Assembly: GCA_002633005.1 (NCBI GenBank)
Contig: NMRA01001009.1
Span: forward strand, 1-64,000
Direction of reading: 5' to 3'
Origin: Phoronis australis
Lineage: Eukaryota > Phoronida > Phoronidae
DNA length: 64,000 nt
The notes beneath the pieces are model-generated. The model did no database searches. It saw only the letters and a program-made list of their open reading frames with translations, and had not been told where the DNA came from. The position numbers were made by a program, and so were the translations under genes. This document shows positions 1 to 10,828 of this stretch, one piece after another; within the stretch, counting starts at the first letter, position 1; each line of letters starts with the position of its first letter.

Positions 1-2060
1 GCCAAAATCCACGAGGGCTCTAGATAAGGGAGATAACGACTGAAAACATGTACTAATCTATTTATACCACATACTGAACGAGAAACATTGCAATGAATCG
101 ATCTACCTTTCCCGACTCGCATCGACTTGGTGACTACTTTCTATGTCAGTGGTCCGGGGTCGAAGGTCGTGACCTTTTAAGAAGAGCCGAGCTATTTTTT
201 GTCAAATAATACTTTTACTCAAAACCAATTGAAAACTTAAACAAAATAGAAAGAAAGTGAATATATAAATTAAGGTTTAGCAACTATTTTAGCTTACTAC
301 ACACTTTATCACGCTAAGCTTCGACCGTGAAAATATCGTCTGCTGAAGTAGGTTACCACTGGTAACTGAATATAATGATCAAGTCAAAGGATCCCGGCGA
401 TAGGATACCGGCATTCAAATTCAGTGGAGATCGGTGATTTAAAAGTGAGAAAGCATGAGAGAAGAATTTCACTGAATTAAAATATCGTTTTTATAGAAAT
501 TATGCGTCTTATTTTTCATAGTGTATAAGTGTCGATACAATGCCCTTTGCTGAATATGCTATTGTTGCGTGTGCTCATTTAAGTATTCTATTTTCACGTT
601 CGATGACGTGGAGTTGTACAGTGGTAAAGTCGATGACCCGAAACTCGTGCGAGCCGGGTTCGGAGCCGGCCTTGGCTCCCGCCAAAATGTTACTTCACAC
701 GGTTGTATTGACCATTCGACCCGGATATTGTGGTATACTCGATGTTATTTTGAGCAAACAATGTCAAAGTAACGGTTCATTTTGTGGTAATGATTTCTGA
801 AGAAAAACACTTAGACTAAATTTACACAAATTTGGGAACTTGAAGAAAGGTTGCGCTCCCGATATACTACACAGTATAAGCCGTATAATGTTCACAAACT
901 ATAAATTCCGGCCTTCTATGTCAACACTCATAGCCTGACTGCGTTCCTGGACCTGAGGTGTTAGCCATGCGTTTATGGTGAGGAAATGTTACATTGTACG
1001 TAGCGGAGACAAGCACTCAGGAATCCAACCTCACCGACCAGCCAATTCACGAGCGCTATTCCAGTAGTTTAGACTACGTGTAGTATTGCGAAACCAAGGA
1101 CCTATCCAGGATTTTGAGTTAGGGGGGCTAGGGCAGAGTATTGGCCAGGAATTCATCCGTCAGACATTCGCACCCCCGAACTGCCAAATGGAATCTAGAA
1201 TTTTAGCGGGGGCCATGGTCCCCTTGCCCTCTCTAATTCCGTCACTGGAAACAATAAGCTTTCACGTCGTGCGATTTTCCGTGCTCTTGCGCATTTTTGC
1301 TTTACTCGCAAAAAATTGGTCTACAGAAAGCTCTCCTGGCTTAAAGGGCTACGACAAGAAGAGAACTCCGTTTCAATAGACATGTTACAGGTGTCACCAC
1401 AAACCACAATGATCAGATGCTCAACACCTCTAACAATGGCAGAGCTCTTTTCTCGACAAATGAACTCTCAAGGTTGGTGTTTGTATTACCAAATTTGTAT
1501 GAACAATGCCGAATGTATGAGCATAGAAAGTATTTGATGTCAACGCGCCCAACTTTACATTTAGGTAATAAATGCATTCTTCGCTTGGCTCTTACCCCAG
1601 CAACAGTAACGTGACGCACGCTTAGGCTTATGGATATACATGTACATGAATGTAGAAGAATTAAAAAATCGGACATCGTGTCTCAGAGGTGGCTGACCGG
1701 TTTCACGTGAAACTTTTGGATAGTATACACCGGTGACCTAAAGTCGTGAATATAAGCATAATAAGTGCCGATTGTCATACTACCCAATGTCCGTTAGCAA
1801 TTGCTCATGTGATGTCATGGACATATATCAGCCTTCACAAATATACGTGTTTTGACAATCTTAATCCTTGTTTGTCTCCGTAAGCAGAGTTTTGAAACGG
1901 TCGCTGATATCGGCGGCCATTTTGAATGAGGCCCTCAAGTCGTGGCCGTTTCGGTTAGACGGAAATACACGAAGTAAGACCTCACAAGTCAACTACAGTG
2001 CGTACAGTTACTCTATATGACATAAAAATGTATTCCATTGTTTATTAATTCAGTTTCAAT
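1..2060. other. no gene recognised
   Basis: Short open frames only, none with recognisable domains or supported splice sites. A piece near 1098-1130 (TATCCAGGATTTTGA) resembles the start of the dispersed repeat at 18425-18985, so some of this is probably decayed repeat DNA. A GGCGGCCATTTTG motif near 1911 resembles a YY1-type promoter element but stands alone. Confidence 0.5.
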
Positions 2061-2071
2061 TGAAATAAATT

Positions 2072-2156
2072 GTTATAAGTTTTGCACCCAACTTTGATGT
2101 GCACAGACGTTNAAATTGTTATATGTTTTGCACCCAACTTTGATGTGCACAGACGT
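2072..2156. repeat. two-copy tandem repeat around an isolated N
   Basis: About 42 bases (AAATTGTTATAAGTTTTGCA... ending CACAGACGTT) occur twice in near-identical form, separated by a single N at 2112. The exactness and the N at the junction make an assembly join as likely as a real duplication. Confidence 0.7.
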
Positions 2157-2530
2157 TTTCAATGAGGTTGTTCACGTAAAACGCTAAGAACCCAGCATCA
2201 ATTATTGCTCTGTATTTTATTGTTTTGGCCTTACAAAACTTGATCGACCCTGGGACATTTTGATACATTGTTCACGCTACCCCTAGAGCGCGTGTTTGAG
2301 TAAATCTGAACGATAAATATTTTCGAAAATATATCCCAAAAACGCACAAAAAGTGAATTAGTGAAATATGCTGTTTTTAAGATACATTTGAAAAAAGAAG
2401 CCACTCACTCACTGTTTGTTATCATATTGTGAATACCAACACGTACGGGTATTCGTTTGACGTTCGTAAGCAGACGAACGCTGGAAACTTCAACGCCAGA
2501 TGTTGCAGGAACGCGCAGAAGAGGAAATAC
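2072..2530 (+). repeat. dispersed repeat, copy 1 (partner at 3810-4260)
   Basis: Shares an ordered series of blocks with 3810-4260: CTTTGATGT, TTTCAATG, GTTAAGAACCCAGC / GCTAAGAACCCAGC, TTTGGCCTT, GATACATTG, AAAACGCACAAAAA, GTGNATTAGT and a GCAGACGA block. The copies are in the same orientation and clearly diverged. No coding content is seen. This could be an old element or a local duplication. Confidence 0.6.
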
Positions 2531-3809
2531 GATCGTTCACGACTTTAGGGCACTCACGACTTTAGGTCTTTAGCTTAGGACCTCTGATGGTATATCTTGC
2601 CGTGTAAGCCTACAGAGTGTTTTGGTTTCGTGAAACTGTTTTCAGATGATTTGTTTCCTGATACATTTGACGTTTTTCAAATGTTGTCAACGTGATTCAG
2701 CTTAATAAAGTGATACTTAATTGTTTATTGTCGCTTTTAATAATAGACTATGAGCTGAGAGCACCGTTGTTCGCCAGTTTTTCTCGTAACGAGACAGAGC
2801 ACATGTTTATTTCCGGACTAACAGTACAGGTCTTCATTCTTAAACAGTTTGAGGCTTTTGCGATCATCTGGTATTCAAGTTTTTACGCCCCGTCGGTGCT
2901 CCTTATGCTCTTGGATATTTGGTAGTTGTCTAACTAAACCCCTGTATACACACCTGCAGTTAGTTCCCTGTTCACCGAATTTCGTCTTGCTCATTTACTA
3001 TTACCACTAGGTGTCAGCACAAACTTTGTGGTCCTGTAATAGCAGTGTTATGTCGACAGGAAAGGAAGACCGATAAAACGCAAACTTGCATCAGGCATTT
3101 TTGCGACAAGAGGGCTTCTTTTTTATCAAAATTGACAATTATATGTTTTAAAACGAGTGATAGTCATTGTTTGTTCCTGATAGTGTCTCCGTATTTTCGT
3201 TAAAGGGGCGAAAAACACTGAAAATGACTGTTCGGCGCTCGGCTTCGCAGCCATTACTTGTTCTACCGTGTTGCAAGTTCTAAGCTATGCTTTTCGCCTT
3301 GCTTACGCAGCCGTTGGCACTGAAACGACAAAACGACCTCAAAAGAAAAAGTCTCTCCCAGAAAGAAAGTGTTAGAAAGCATGCTGTGTTCTCCTTGTCT
3401 CAAAATTCAGACATGTAAGTGTTTTTACTCTGTGTACATTGTAGTGACTTGTACATCGCGCTTGGCCTTGTGAAGTTGTGTGAATGACTATGCAGTATAC
3501 TGGGGAACCCAATGTTCGTCCGCCTAAGCATAAAACCGACTTGCTGTTGTACTCACCGAATTATTCCACTTCAAAGTTATGATCTGAATAGGATTCGATT
3601 TAACTCTCACAGATAACCGCATTCATCGATTCGGAAGTTTTCTTTAATTTGTGCCGAGTTATTTCAAATGTGCACTGCCTTCGGCAGCCATTTTATTGTG
3701 ACACCTAAGTTCGTCATATGCTGCCCCCTTTTGTAAAAACTGAGAAACATGCAGAAAAAGGCCAACGAAGTAATGAAAATTGCAACAGCCTGTTTTTATT
3801 GACATAAAC
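2531..3809. other. no gene recognised; one candidate first-exon donor
   Basis: No coding frame of note. At 3411-3420 the sequence ACAT|GTAAGT gives a good 5' splice site whose last two exon bases are AT. Joined to the first base (G) of the palmitoyltransferase exon at 12708 it would create an ATG in the correct frame. This is a hypothesis only: an upstream ATG near 3381 would read out of frame into the same junction, which weakens it. Confidence 0.2.
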
Positions 3810-4260
3810 TCGATTTGAAGCTTTGATGTTGAGCTCTGCACTGTGGTTTCCAATAAAAGCCAATTGGACAACATTTCAATGCAGTTTAATGGTGAATGCG
3901 TGAGGCAAAATGTTAAGAACCCAGCGTATCGCATTTGTCTGCGGATTTTTCCTTTGGCCTTCTAGATCCTACTAGTGCCTGGGAAAAACAGATACATTGC
4001 ATAAACAAACCCTGGATCATGTTTTGTGTCCCGTCGGAAGAAAATTTAAATTCGAAAACATCTTCTGAAAACGCACAAAAAAGTGTATTAGTAAAATCTA
4101 CTGATTTTTAAGTGGTTTTAAAAAACAATCGGTAAACTCACCGATTTTTGTCTCATTACTTTGATACGTGTCTCTTCCGATAAGTTAGTACCTAACGTGC
4201 AGACGAGCACTCCAAATTGGAACGCTAAGTCCCGCGTGGTTGCGCTGCACGCGAAACAAG
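3810..4260 (+). repeat. dispersed repeat, copy 2 (partner at 2072-2530)
   Basis: Diverged same-strand partner of 2072-2530, with matching blocks in the same order (TTAAGAACCCAGCG, TTTGGCCTT, GATACATTG, AAAACGCACAAAAAAGTG, GCAGACGAGCACTCC). No coding capacity is evident. Confidence 0.6.
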
Positions 4261-4293
4261 ATGGCGGACGACCTTTGGAGCCTGACGACAATA
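4258..4293 (+). promoter_or_regulatory. YY1-like AAGATGGCGG motif with short ATG frame and donor-like end
   Basis: AAGATGGCGG resembles the initiator-type YY1 site common at animal promoters, where the ATG often doubles as a start codon. From that ATG (4260) eleven codons (MADDLWSLTTI) plus one base run to a donor-like G|GTAACC at 4294. That phase does not match the palmitoyltransferase exon at 12708, which needs two preceding bases, so a direct link is not supported. Confidence 0.2.
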
Positions 4294-4720
4294 GGTAACC
4301 GGACTATATACATGGTACAATAGCTAGGCCCATGAATCAGCTTCTTCATCATGGATCGCTGTGGAGCTAGGCAATACATCACGTGGCTGTATAAAAGCCT
4401 GTGGATGCTGAAGGCCTACAATTGATGACAATTTCAATGACGTAGTCGCTAGCACATTTGTGTTTAATTCACAACTTGAGAGATGTTATTTCTGCTTGCT
4501 CAGCCAGCTGACCTCATAACTCTTCATCTGAACTCACCCCAACTTCCTGTGATGTCATCATTTATTGAAAAAAGTTACTTTTACAATATGTTTTTGCTTC
4601 AAGTCCATGCTTTTTCAAAACGTAAACTCTAGCTTTGAGATACACTTCATTCACCCACCTATACTAAAAAGCATGCTTTTCTGAGAGTGCATTACCTTAG
4701 TCTTACACTCAAACCCTCGG

Positions 4721-4826
4721 CTAACGTGTAGGTAAGAACCTTGAAACAGTCCACATGTAATCATACTCCAGGCTACTGTTTAGGTAAGAACGTAACGTTG
4801 AAGCAGTCCACATACATGTAATAATC
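4721..4826. repeat. two-copy tandem repeat containing TAGGTAAGAAC
   Basis: Two imperfect copies of roughly 55-60 bases (GGCTA...TAGGTAAGAAC...CAGTCCACAT). Each contains a donor-like AGGTAAG. No exon can be supported in front of either copy. Confidence 0.5.
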
Positions 4827-5784
4827 AAAAATTGATTTAGCATGGGTGTACTATGAGACTATTGCTTATTGGAGCAATCCATGGAGATCCTTTGATTGAA
4901 AGCATACTTACTGTTATCCATGCAAACCTGCACAATCTTGTTTGCTTGTCTATTATTTTTTGCTTTTTGTGATGTTCTTTGAATCTTGAATATATAAATT
5001 ACAATTTTGGTTAATTTCTAGCTGTCACATGTTATTGGTCATGGACACCCTGAGAAATTGGGAAATCCATTTTGGAAGACCTAATTTTGAAATCCTGGAT
5101 GAACCTCTGTGTAGTAGCCATCCTGTTGTGTCCTCAACTGATGAGATTTTATGGCAGTGTTTTTAGAAAGCAGTTACATTGGCAGAGGCACTTGGGAGTA
5201 TTTTTGATAGCACACTGAGGTGAATCGGTAAGCGATAACACTGATGTCTAAATCCATGAACTAGAGTTACAACACTTTAGCTGTTGATGTGAATGTAACA
5301 GTCACAGCTATAGAAATAATTACAACCCAGTTTAGTTGATCTGAACACAGAGAGCTCTTATGATAAACTGCTCTGTGACTGTTAGGGAGACGCACATTTC
5401 CGAAGATTAATAACGTAATAATAATGATACAAGTCTGTGTAACATTGAAACCTTGTAAATCACAAAGCTATGTACGGTACACTTCAACACCTTGTGTTTG
5501 AAATAAAAATATGAAAGATGCCTGGAATGAATGTCCGGCTATACAATATGGTTGTAACTGTTTGTTGAGAGTTCTGCTAATGGTAAATGACATTTTGATG
5601 CACTTCAAGAAAGACTTTCTAAATCAAGGTGAGGTCACTGTTAAGAATTTTTCCCATGTTCCACGATTTATTCCATTTATTGTACAAATTACAATTGCAG
5701 TGTGATGTTAAAGACGGCAATAATGTATCTTACCAATAACTCTGTGTAATTGTGTGAACGAAAGTTCTGTAGATTTTAACTCGG
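4827..5784. other. no gene recognised
   Basis: No coding signal. 5068-5108 (CCATTTTGGAAGACC ... TTTTGAAATCCTGGAT) is a short minus-strand fragment of the dispersed repeat seen at 18425-18985 and 33905-34990. Confidence 0.4.
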
Positions 5785-5905
5785 TAAAGATATTTATTTT
5801 CTGAAAGTAGAAAGCCTGTAGAGGTTGATTATTAAAGTTCTACCAATCTGTTATCAATTGGGTCACATGACTCAGTCTTTTTACTAAAGTTTAGAAAAAG
5901 ATGCT
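5785..5905 (+). repeat. dispersed repeat family with TATTTTCTGAAAG core
   Basis: Core blocks TTATTTTCTGAAAG, AGAAAGCC, ACCAATCTGTTATCAATTGG and GTCACATGAC recur at 32055-32175 and 51303-51400. The first block also occurs at 46640-46690 and 62320-62350. Copies are short and diverged; no coding content. Confidence 0.55.
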
Positions 5906-5965
5906 CCGTTTCAATAACGTGACCAAATTTTGTTAGAATGTGCTAATAAATGTTCACATTTATGG

Positions 5966-6262
5966 GCAGGTAGTCTGTTGATGTACTGTGACAGAGGGCA
6001 GACAGTCTGTTGATGTACTGTGACAGAGGGCAGACAGTCTGTTGATGTACTGTGACAGAGGGCAGACAGTCTGTTACAGTCTGTTGATGTACTGTGGCAG
6101 AGGGCAGGCAGTCTGTTGATGTACTGTGGCAGAGGACAGGTAGTCTGTTGATGTATTGTGACAGAGGGCAGACAGTCTGTTGAAATACTGTGCCAGAGGG
6201 CAGATACGGTAGTCTGTTGATGTACTCTGACAGAGGGCAGGCAGTCTGTTGATATACTCGGT
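5966..6262. repeat. minisatellite, 32-base unit, about nine copies
   Basis: Unit of the type CAGTCTGTTGATGTACTGTG followed by ACAGAGGGCAGA, repeated about nine times with a few substitutions and small duplications. Open frames across it on either strand are repeat artefacts. Confidence 0.9.
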
Positions 6263-7009
6263 TTTAACCATATATATTAATGTACCATAAAAATGGTTCT
6301 AGGTGATCGGTGCAATGGGCCCACATGCGTGGCCTGCACACGTCTGGTACGTATCAGACCGCCAGCAATTATTTTTCATAGAGGAACTTCTGTGCACTTG
6401 AGCAAATCTAGGATGTGGCAAGGGTCCCCAATCAGATTATCAATATATTTGTATGCCGATAGGGTTGTGGCCACATTGAAATCGCCTATGCTGCGTGAAG
6501 AATGTTAATATTCTAAGGAACTGTTGTGACAACATTAAAATCTCATCGCTTGATTACTATTAATAGCATCTTTGCAACTATGTTTCGATGATTCGTTCTA
6601 TGTTGTTAGCTAAGCAAAGCTCCCATGCTGACTGATCGACTCGTTGGGGTAATTGAAATATTGATTTTTGCAAGCTCAGGTCGAAATGTTTTACAATCCT
6701 GACTGTTTAAAGTGACTGTACACCGACGTTCCATCCAAGAAGTGAATTTTTATCATGACCACTTGACACTTCAAAGTTGATCTCAACTCAGATGAGAAAT
6801 GATATCTGGATGTTCAAAGAAATCAGGACCAACTATTTGTTTGGACCGTGCTCAGCTCACAAAATGACTAGCTGACATGTAGAGCCTCATACCAAACAAG
6901 AACATTTTAGTGCTGTCATCTCTAATTTGATTAAGCAACAATTTGGGACCACTGTTAAAAGTGTTCATCATTCATCGTTGTTTCTTGTGGTGATGGTAAA
7001 AACGGGAAA
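6263..7009. other. no gene recognised
   Basis: Only short unsupported open frames. No repeat or RNA gene recognised. Confidence 0.4.
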
Positions 7010-7831
7010 AGAACTTATTAGAAGACAGTTAGTAAGCATAACGTTTCAAGCTTGCTATTGTTCCAGGAACCGGAAGTAGCACCTTGTTGTATATTGGGAA
7101 GAAGTTGTTGTCTCTGGTAACAGTTAAGTGGGGGCTGCACCATTCAATGTAAATGGCCTCTGTGATCTTGCGGCATTGCCATTGTTCCTCTCTGGATAGA
7201 ACTCTAGTATTATCCATATTTATGGTTGTACAGATGAAACTAAGTGGTCATCAATAGCAGTGGGTTTGTCCATTGTTGTGTTCTGCAAGGTGAGTGCCGA
7301 GAGCACGTTTGGTTTCACCGATGTATACGTGAGAAGGATACTTGTCATTCTGGATCTGATAAACAACTGCTCCTCAAGTGGTGTGACGTCCTTAGGTTTA
7401 ACTAGCTGACTGCGAAGAGGGCTTAAAGTAAGCGTTGACTTCATGGCGTCTGAAGGCACGACGTAGCTTTTCCGACACACCATGAATGCCTATGATCCCA
7501 GGATATCCTAGGTCTGTCTTCGTTACTAGTAGTGCTGCTGAGGTTGTGATTGCGAGATAGTCTCAATGCCCATGGCTCATAGTCTTTCAAAATATGGTAT
7601 ATGTCCTGAAGTTTACTCTTGCTGTCCTTGTCTGCAGTGGTTCATCTTCATTGCACGGTTCTGTAGCATTCTCACAACAGACTGTGTTGAACAGGGTGGT
7701 TGGACTTGGAATTATTGGTCTGTATGGCTCGATTTGCGATATACCGTTATCTTGACAGAGCCATCGTCTTTCTTGTACACACATAAGTCTAGGAATGACA
7801 ATCTACCTCAGGCTCATATGCCATGAAGTCA
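7010..7831 (-). mobile_element. Penelope-like element fragment, minus strand (RT tail plus GIY-YIG domain)
   Basis: Read on the minus strand from about 7830, decayed frames give the end of a Penelope-type reverse transcriptase ([20 protein letters not shown], then HTDQ). There follow the linker VSEKLRRA and a GIY-YIG endonuclease domain (VYIGETKRALGT, AEHNNG), then the C-terminal SREEQW ... EAIYIEW stretch, ending near 7020. Several frameshifts and stops make it a pseudogene. The 5' part of the reverse transcriptase is absent, as expected of a 5'-truncated insertion. It abuts the plus-strand copy head to head, so the two form an inverted pair. Confidence 0.75.
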
Positions 7832-8475
7832 ACGCTTATTTTAAGTCCATTAACACTCTTGGCAGTCAGCTAGTTAAAGCTAAGGACATCGCCCCACTTG
7901 AGAAGCTGTCATGTGTTGTTTATCAGATCCAATGTGACCGGGTTTCTTCTCACAAATACATCGGTGAAACCAAACGTGGACTCGGCACTCTCTTTGCAGA
8001 ACACAAAAACTGGAAAACTCACTGCTATTGGTGGCCAGTTAGTTTCATTTGGTCACACCATCAATATGGACAATACTAATCGTGTTGTATCCCGAGAGGA
8101 ACATTGGCACTCCCTAAGATCAAAGAGGCCTTTACATCAAACAGTGCAACCTCCACTGCGTACTAAGTTTAGGGGTGCAGTGATGACCATAGGCCACGAG
8201 TCTATGTTGGCTGGACACATGGGAATTGGCAAAACTACTGAACGCATCCAAGCTAATTTTTATTGGCCTGGTATGCACCAAGACATAAATAGATTTTGCA
8301 AGTCATGTGTTGTGTGCCAGAGAACAATTCCGCTGTGACCTGGGACTGCAACTTCCTCCCATTTACGACAAGGTGCTACTTCCAGTTCCACAACAGCAGG
8401 AAGATCAGTCATGTGATGATGGGCCTTAGCTGCAGGCTTGAAACGTTTTGCTTTACTAACTTATAGTCTTATAGT
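7822..8475 (+). mobile_element. Penelope-like element fragment, plus strand (GIY-YIG domain), interrupted
   Basis: The plus strand repeats the GIY-YIG part of the neighbouring minus-strand fragment: HEVNAYFKS, SQLVKAKDIAPLEK, VVYQIQC, then HKYIGETKRGLGT and AEHKNW, with a stop soon after and a frame change into MDNTNRVVSREEHW. Matching 3' sequence resumes at about 8336-8470 (ACAAGGTGCTACTTCC, GCTTGAAACGTT), after a Gypsy-type integrase segment. The copy starts at the same region (GCCATGAAGTCAACGCTTA) where the minus copy breaks off. Degenerate, with no intact protein. Confidence 0.75.
8160..8335 (+). mobile_element. Ty3/Gypsy integrase zinc-finger (H2C2) fragment inside the Penelope-like copy
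   Basis: About 58 codons are open in one frame and give the HHCC zinc-binding region of a Gypsy-type integrase: GHESMLAGHMGIGKTTERI, FYWPGMHQDI, FCKSCVVCQRT. The pattern H-x6-H ... C-x2-C is complete. No RNase H or catalytic DDE core flanks it. On both sides the sequence matches the minus-strand Penelope-like copy, so this piece sits within that repeat, either as an insertion or as a patch of non-homologous repair. Confidence 0.8.
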
Positions 8476-8721
8476 AAGTAACTTCTCTTGTTTTTACAAT
8501 TTGGGACCAGCACTTCATAACAGTACTGATTTAAGTAAAAAGTTGCCATTTTGTAATGGAAGATGGGGAAATTATCACCACTTAAGCTGAATCTTTTTAA
8601 CATTTTATTCTGAGCGCATGAGTGTGTGAATAGTGTCAAAAGTTCAGGTTTTAGTTTACTTACAATCAAAAGTTGTCAGAGACAATGTTGTTGAGTCGCT
8701 TACAAGAAATGTAATAAATTG
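8476..8721. other. no feature recognised
   Basis: Short stretch between the retroelement patchwork and the next minisatellite; no coding signal. Confidence 0.4.
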
Positions 8722-9007
8722 GTTGTATGCAGTGATAAGTGTTCATCAAGTGACTTCATGTACATAATCCCTCAGTATGTATACAGTGATAAGTGTTCAT
8801 CAAGTGACTTCATGTACATAATCCCTCAGTAATAGTATGTATACAGTGATAAGTGTTCATCAAGTGACTTCATGTACATAATCCCTCAGTATGTATACAG
8901 TGATAAGTGTTCATCAAGTGACTTCATGTACATAATCCCTCAGTATGTATACAGTGATAAGTGTTCATCAAGTGACTTCATGTACATAATCCCTCAGTAT
9001 GTATACA
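8722..9007. repeat. minisatellite, 54-base unit, five copies
   Basis: Unit beginning GTATGTATACAGTGATAAGT and ending CATAATCCCTCA. The copies are nearly identical; one carries a 6-base GTAATA insertion. The homogeneity points to recent expansion or gene conversion. Confidence 0.9.
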
Positions 9008-10572
9008 CAATGGCTGTGTGTTTCTTCACATAAAATAATTAACTTTTTAACAAGAAGATCATGAAAACTGGCAAATTTGTTTTTCATCATGACTTATTAT
9101 TATAATTTATTGCCTTGTTTCACGCCATCAAAACGCATGCTTTATTAGGGGGATTTTATGTACAACACCGCGGTTGTTTTTCAAATTCATTGTGGCATGG
9201 TGACGTCAGAGATAGCTTGGTGATATGTAAATAGTAGGATGGAAACATTGTCACTAATACCTGCATCAGATATGAAAGCAAGATTCCTCTGCAACACGCT
9301 TTTGGTGCAAGTACAGCTTAAAGCAGTCGTTATACAAAGTATAAACAGGTTATGTGTCCACAGGTTATCTTTGAGTTGCCACCAGGTACTGTATTTACAA
9401 TGCGCAGTGCCGTAGCTGAAATTCCCCGACTTGATAAAGAATTTGTCAAGGATTTTTTGTGACTAATTCTTCTGTTGTTTAATTGCTTAATAGGGGTCGT
9501 CCACATTTCAGTTTCGATGGTAACAAAGTACTGTTAATTACACATTTGCTTGTCACTTGGGAGGATATTCATTTTACTGGTGCAAACAGTGTTTTGTTTT
9601 TGTTTTGGACAGAAACTGGTCAAGAAATGCACAGAAATATACTACATGTAGCTCAAGACACATCCGTGGATGCTGGCCACACACGGTGAAGCCTTATATT
9701 CTGTCTAGTACTGGAGGGGCGGGGCTTGCTGGGTGTTGGTGGGGCAGGGCTCAGGGACCAACTGTCAGGTCTTCATGGGAGCAGTAACCTGTTTCACTGT
9801 TGCTTTCATATTAATTGACTTTTTACTGTTTATTATTTATTAACCGTGTTTGGTTGTTAACTTTTGTCGCAGCATAGACTGACATGACGCAAGATGATCA
9901 TTGCTGGATGTGGTTTATACCCTACATTGGCAAGGAAGGAGTGTTTTGATGAAAATTCACTTTGCATGTACGCACGCGCTGTCATTCCAACAATTATGGT
10001 GAATTCCATGCTCCACCTGTGCCCGGTATGCTGTCATGTCAGTCCGTTGGCCGTTGACACTAAACCAAAGTAACTGACCACCAAACTAGATGAGCATGGT
10101 CTGATACTACAACAAACTGTTGGTTCTGCCTTAAACCTAGAAGTAATCAGGGATATTCCTGGACTGCGCCTTTGCGCCATTAGCGCATAAAAAATTAAAA
10201 AGATGCAAATACGTGGCAGGAGTGTGTCCCTCAGGCACATCTTTTAAAACGCAACACTCTTCCAAAAATGTAAGATTCTAGTCAATTTACAGCCAGTCAG
10301 GTAAAACATGACTCTGTTCTTATTTCAGTTGCCCTTGGGATTTCTGTTTGTTGACGTTACCACTTTGATTACACTAAGTCTCTTGGGTATAACTTTTTGA
10401 AAGAAAGTACACCTTTTATCGTCATGTGCGCCCAAAAAACAGATTCAAACCAGGTCAGGAATATCTCTGAATGATTACTAAATATGAAGAAAGATCAAGG
10501 TGAAATCCATTTTGTTGTCAGTGTCCTAAATTATGTTGTCTTGACAGAAGGCACAGGTTTATTAAAAGTACC
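9008..10572. other. no gene recognised
   Basis: No coding or RNA signal found on either strand. A GTGACGTCA (CRE-type) motif occurs near 9201 without other promoter context. Confidence 0.4.
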
Positions 10573-10828
10573 CCCTTTGACTGCAGGTCTATTATTTCCT
10601 ATGACTGCATGTTTATTACCCCCTGTGACTGTGCACGTCTATTACCCCCTATGACTCCAGGTTTATTACCCCCTATGACTGCAGGTTTATTACTTCCTAT
10701 GATTGCAAGTCTATTACCTCCTGTGACTACAGGTCTATTACCCTTTATTACTGCAGGTTTACTACCCCCTATGACTGCAGGTATATTACCTCCCATGACT
10801 GCAGATTTATTACCCCCTATGAATGTGC
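10573..10828. repeat. minisatellite, 24-base unit, about ten copies
   Basis: Unit close to GACTGCAGGTTTATTACCCC plus CTAT. Both strands stay open through it because the unit is a multiple of three, which yields low-complexity frames such as GLLPPMTA; these are not genes. Confidence 0.9.

Noticed and set aside
5966-6262. CRISPR-like or other regularly spaced array
   Set aside because: Units are contiguous with no unique spacers, and the DNA is eukaryotic; these are minisatellites. The same applies to the arrays at 8722, 10573, 22924, 25521 and 32505.
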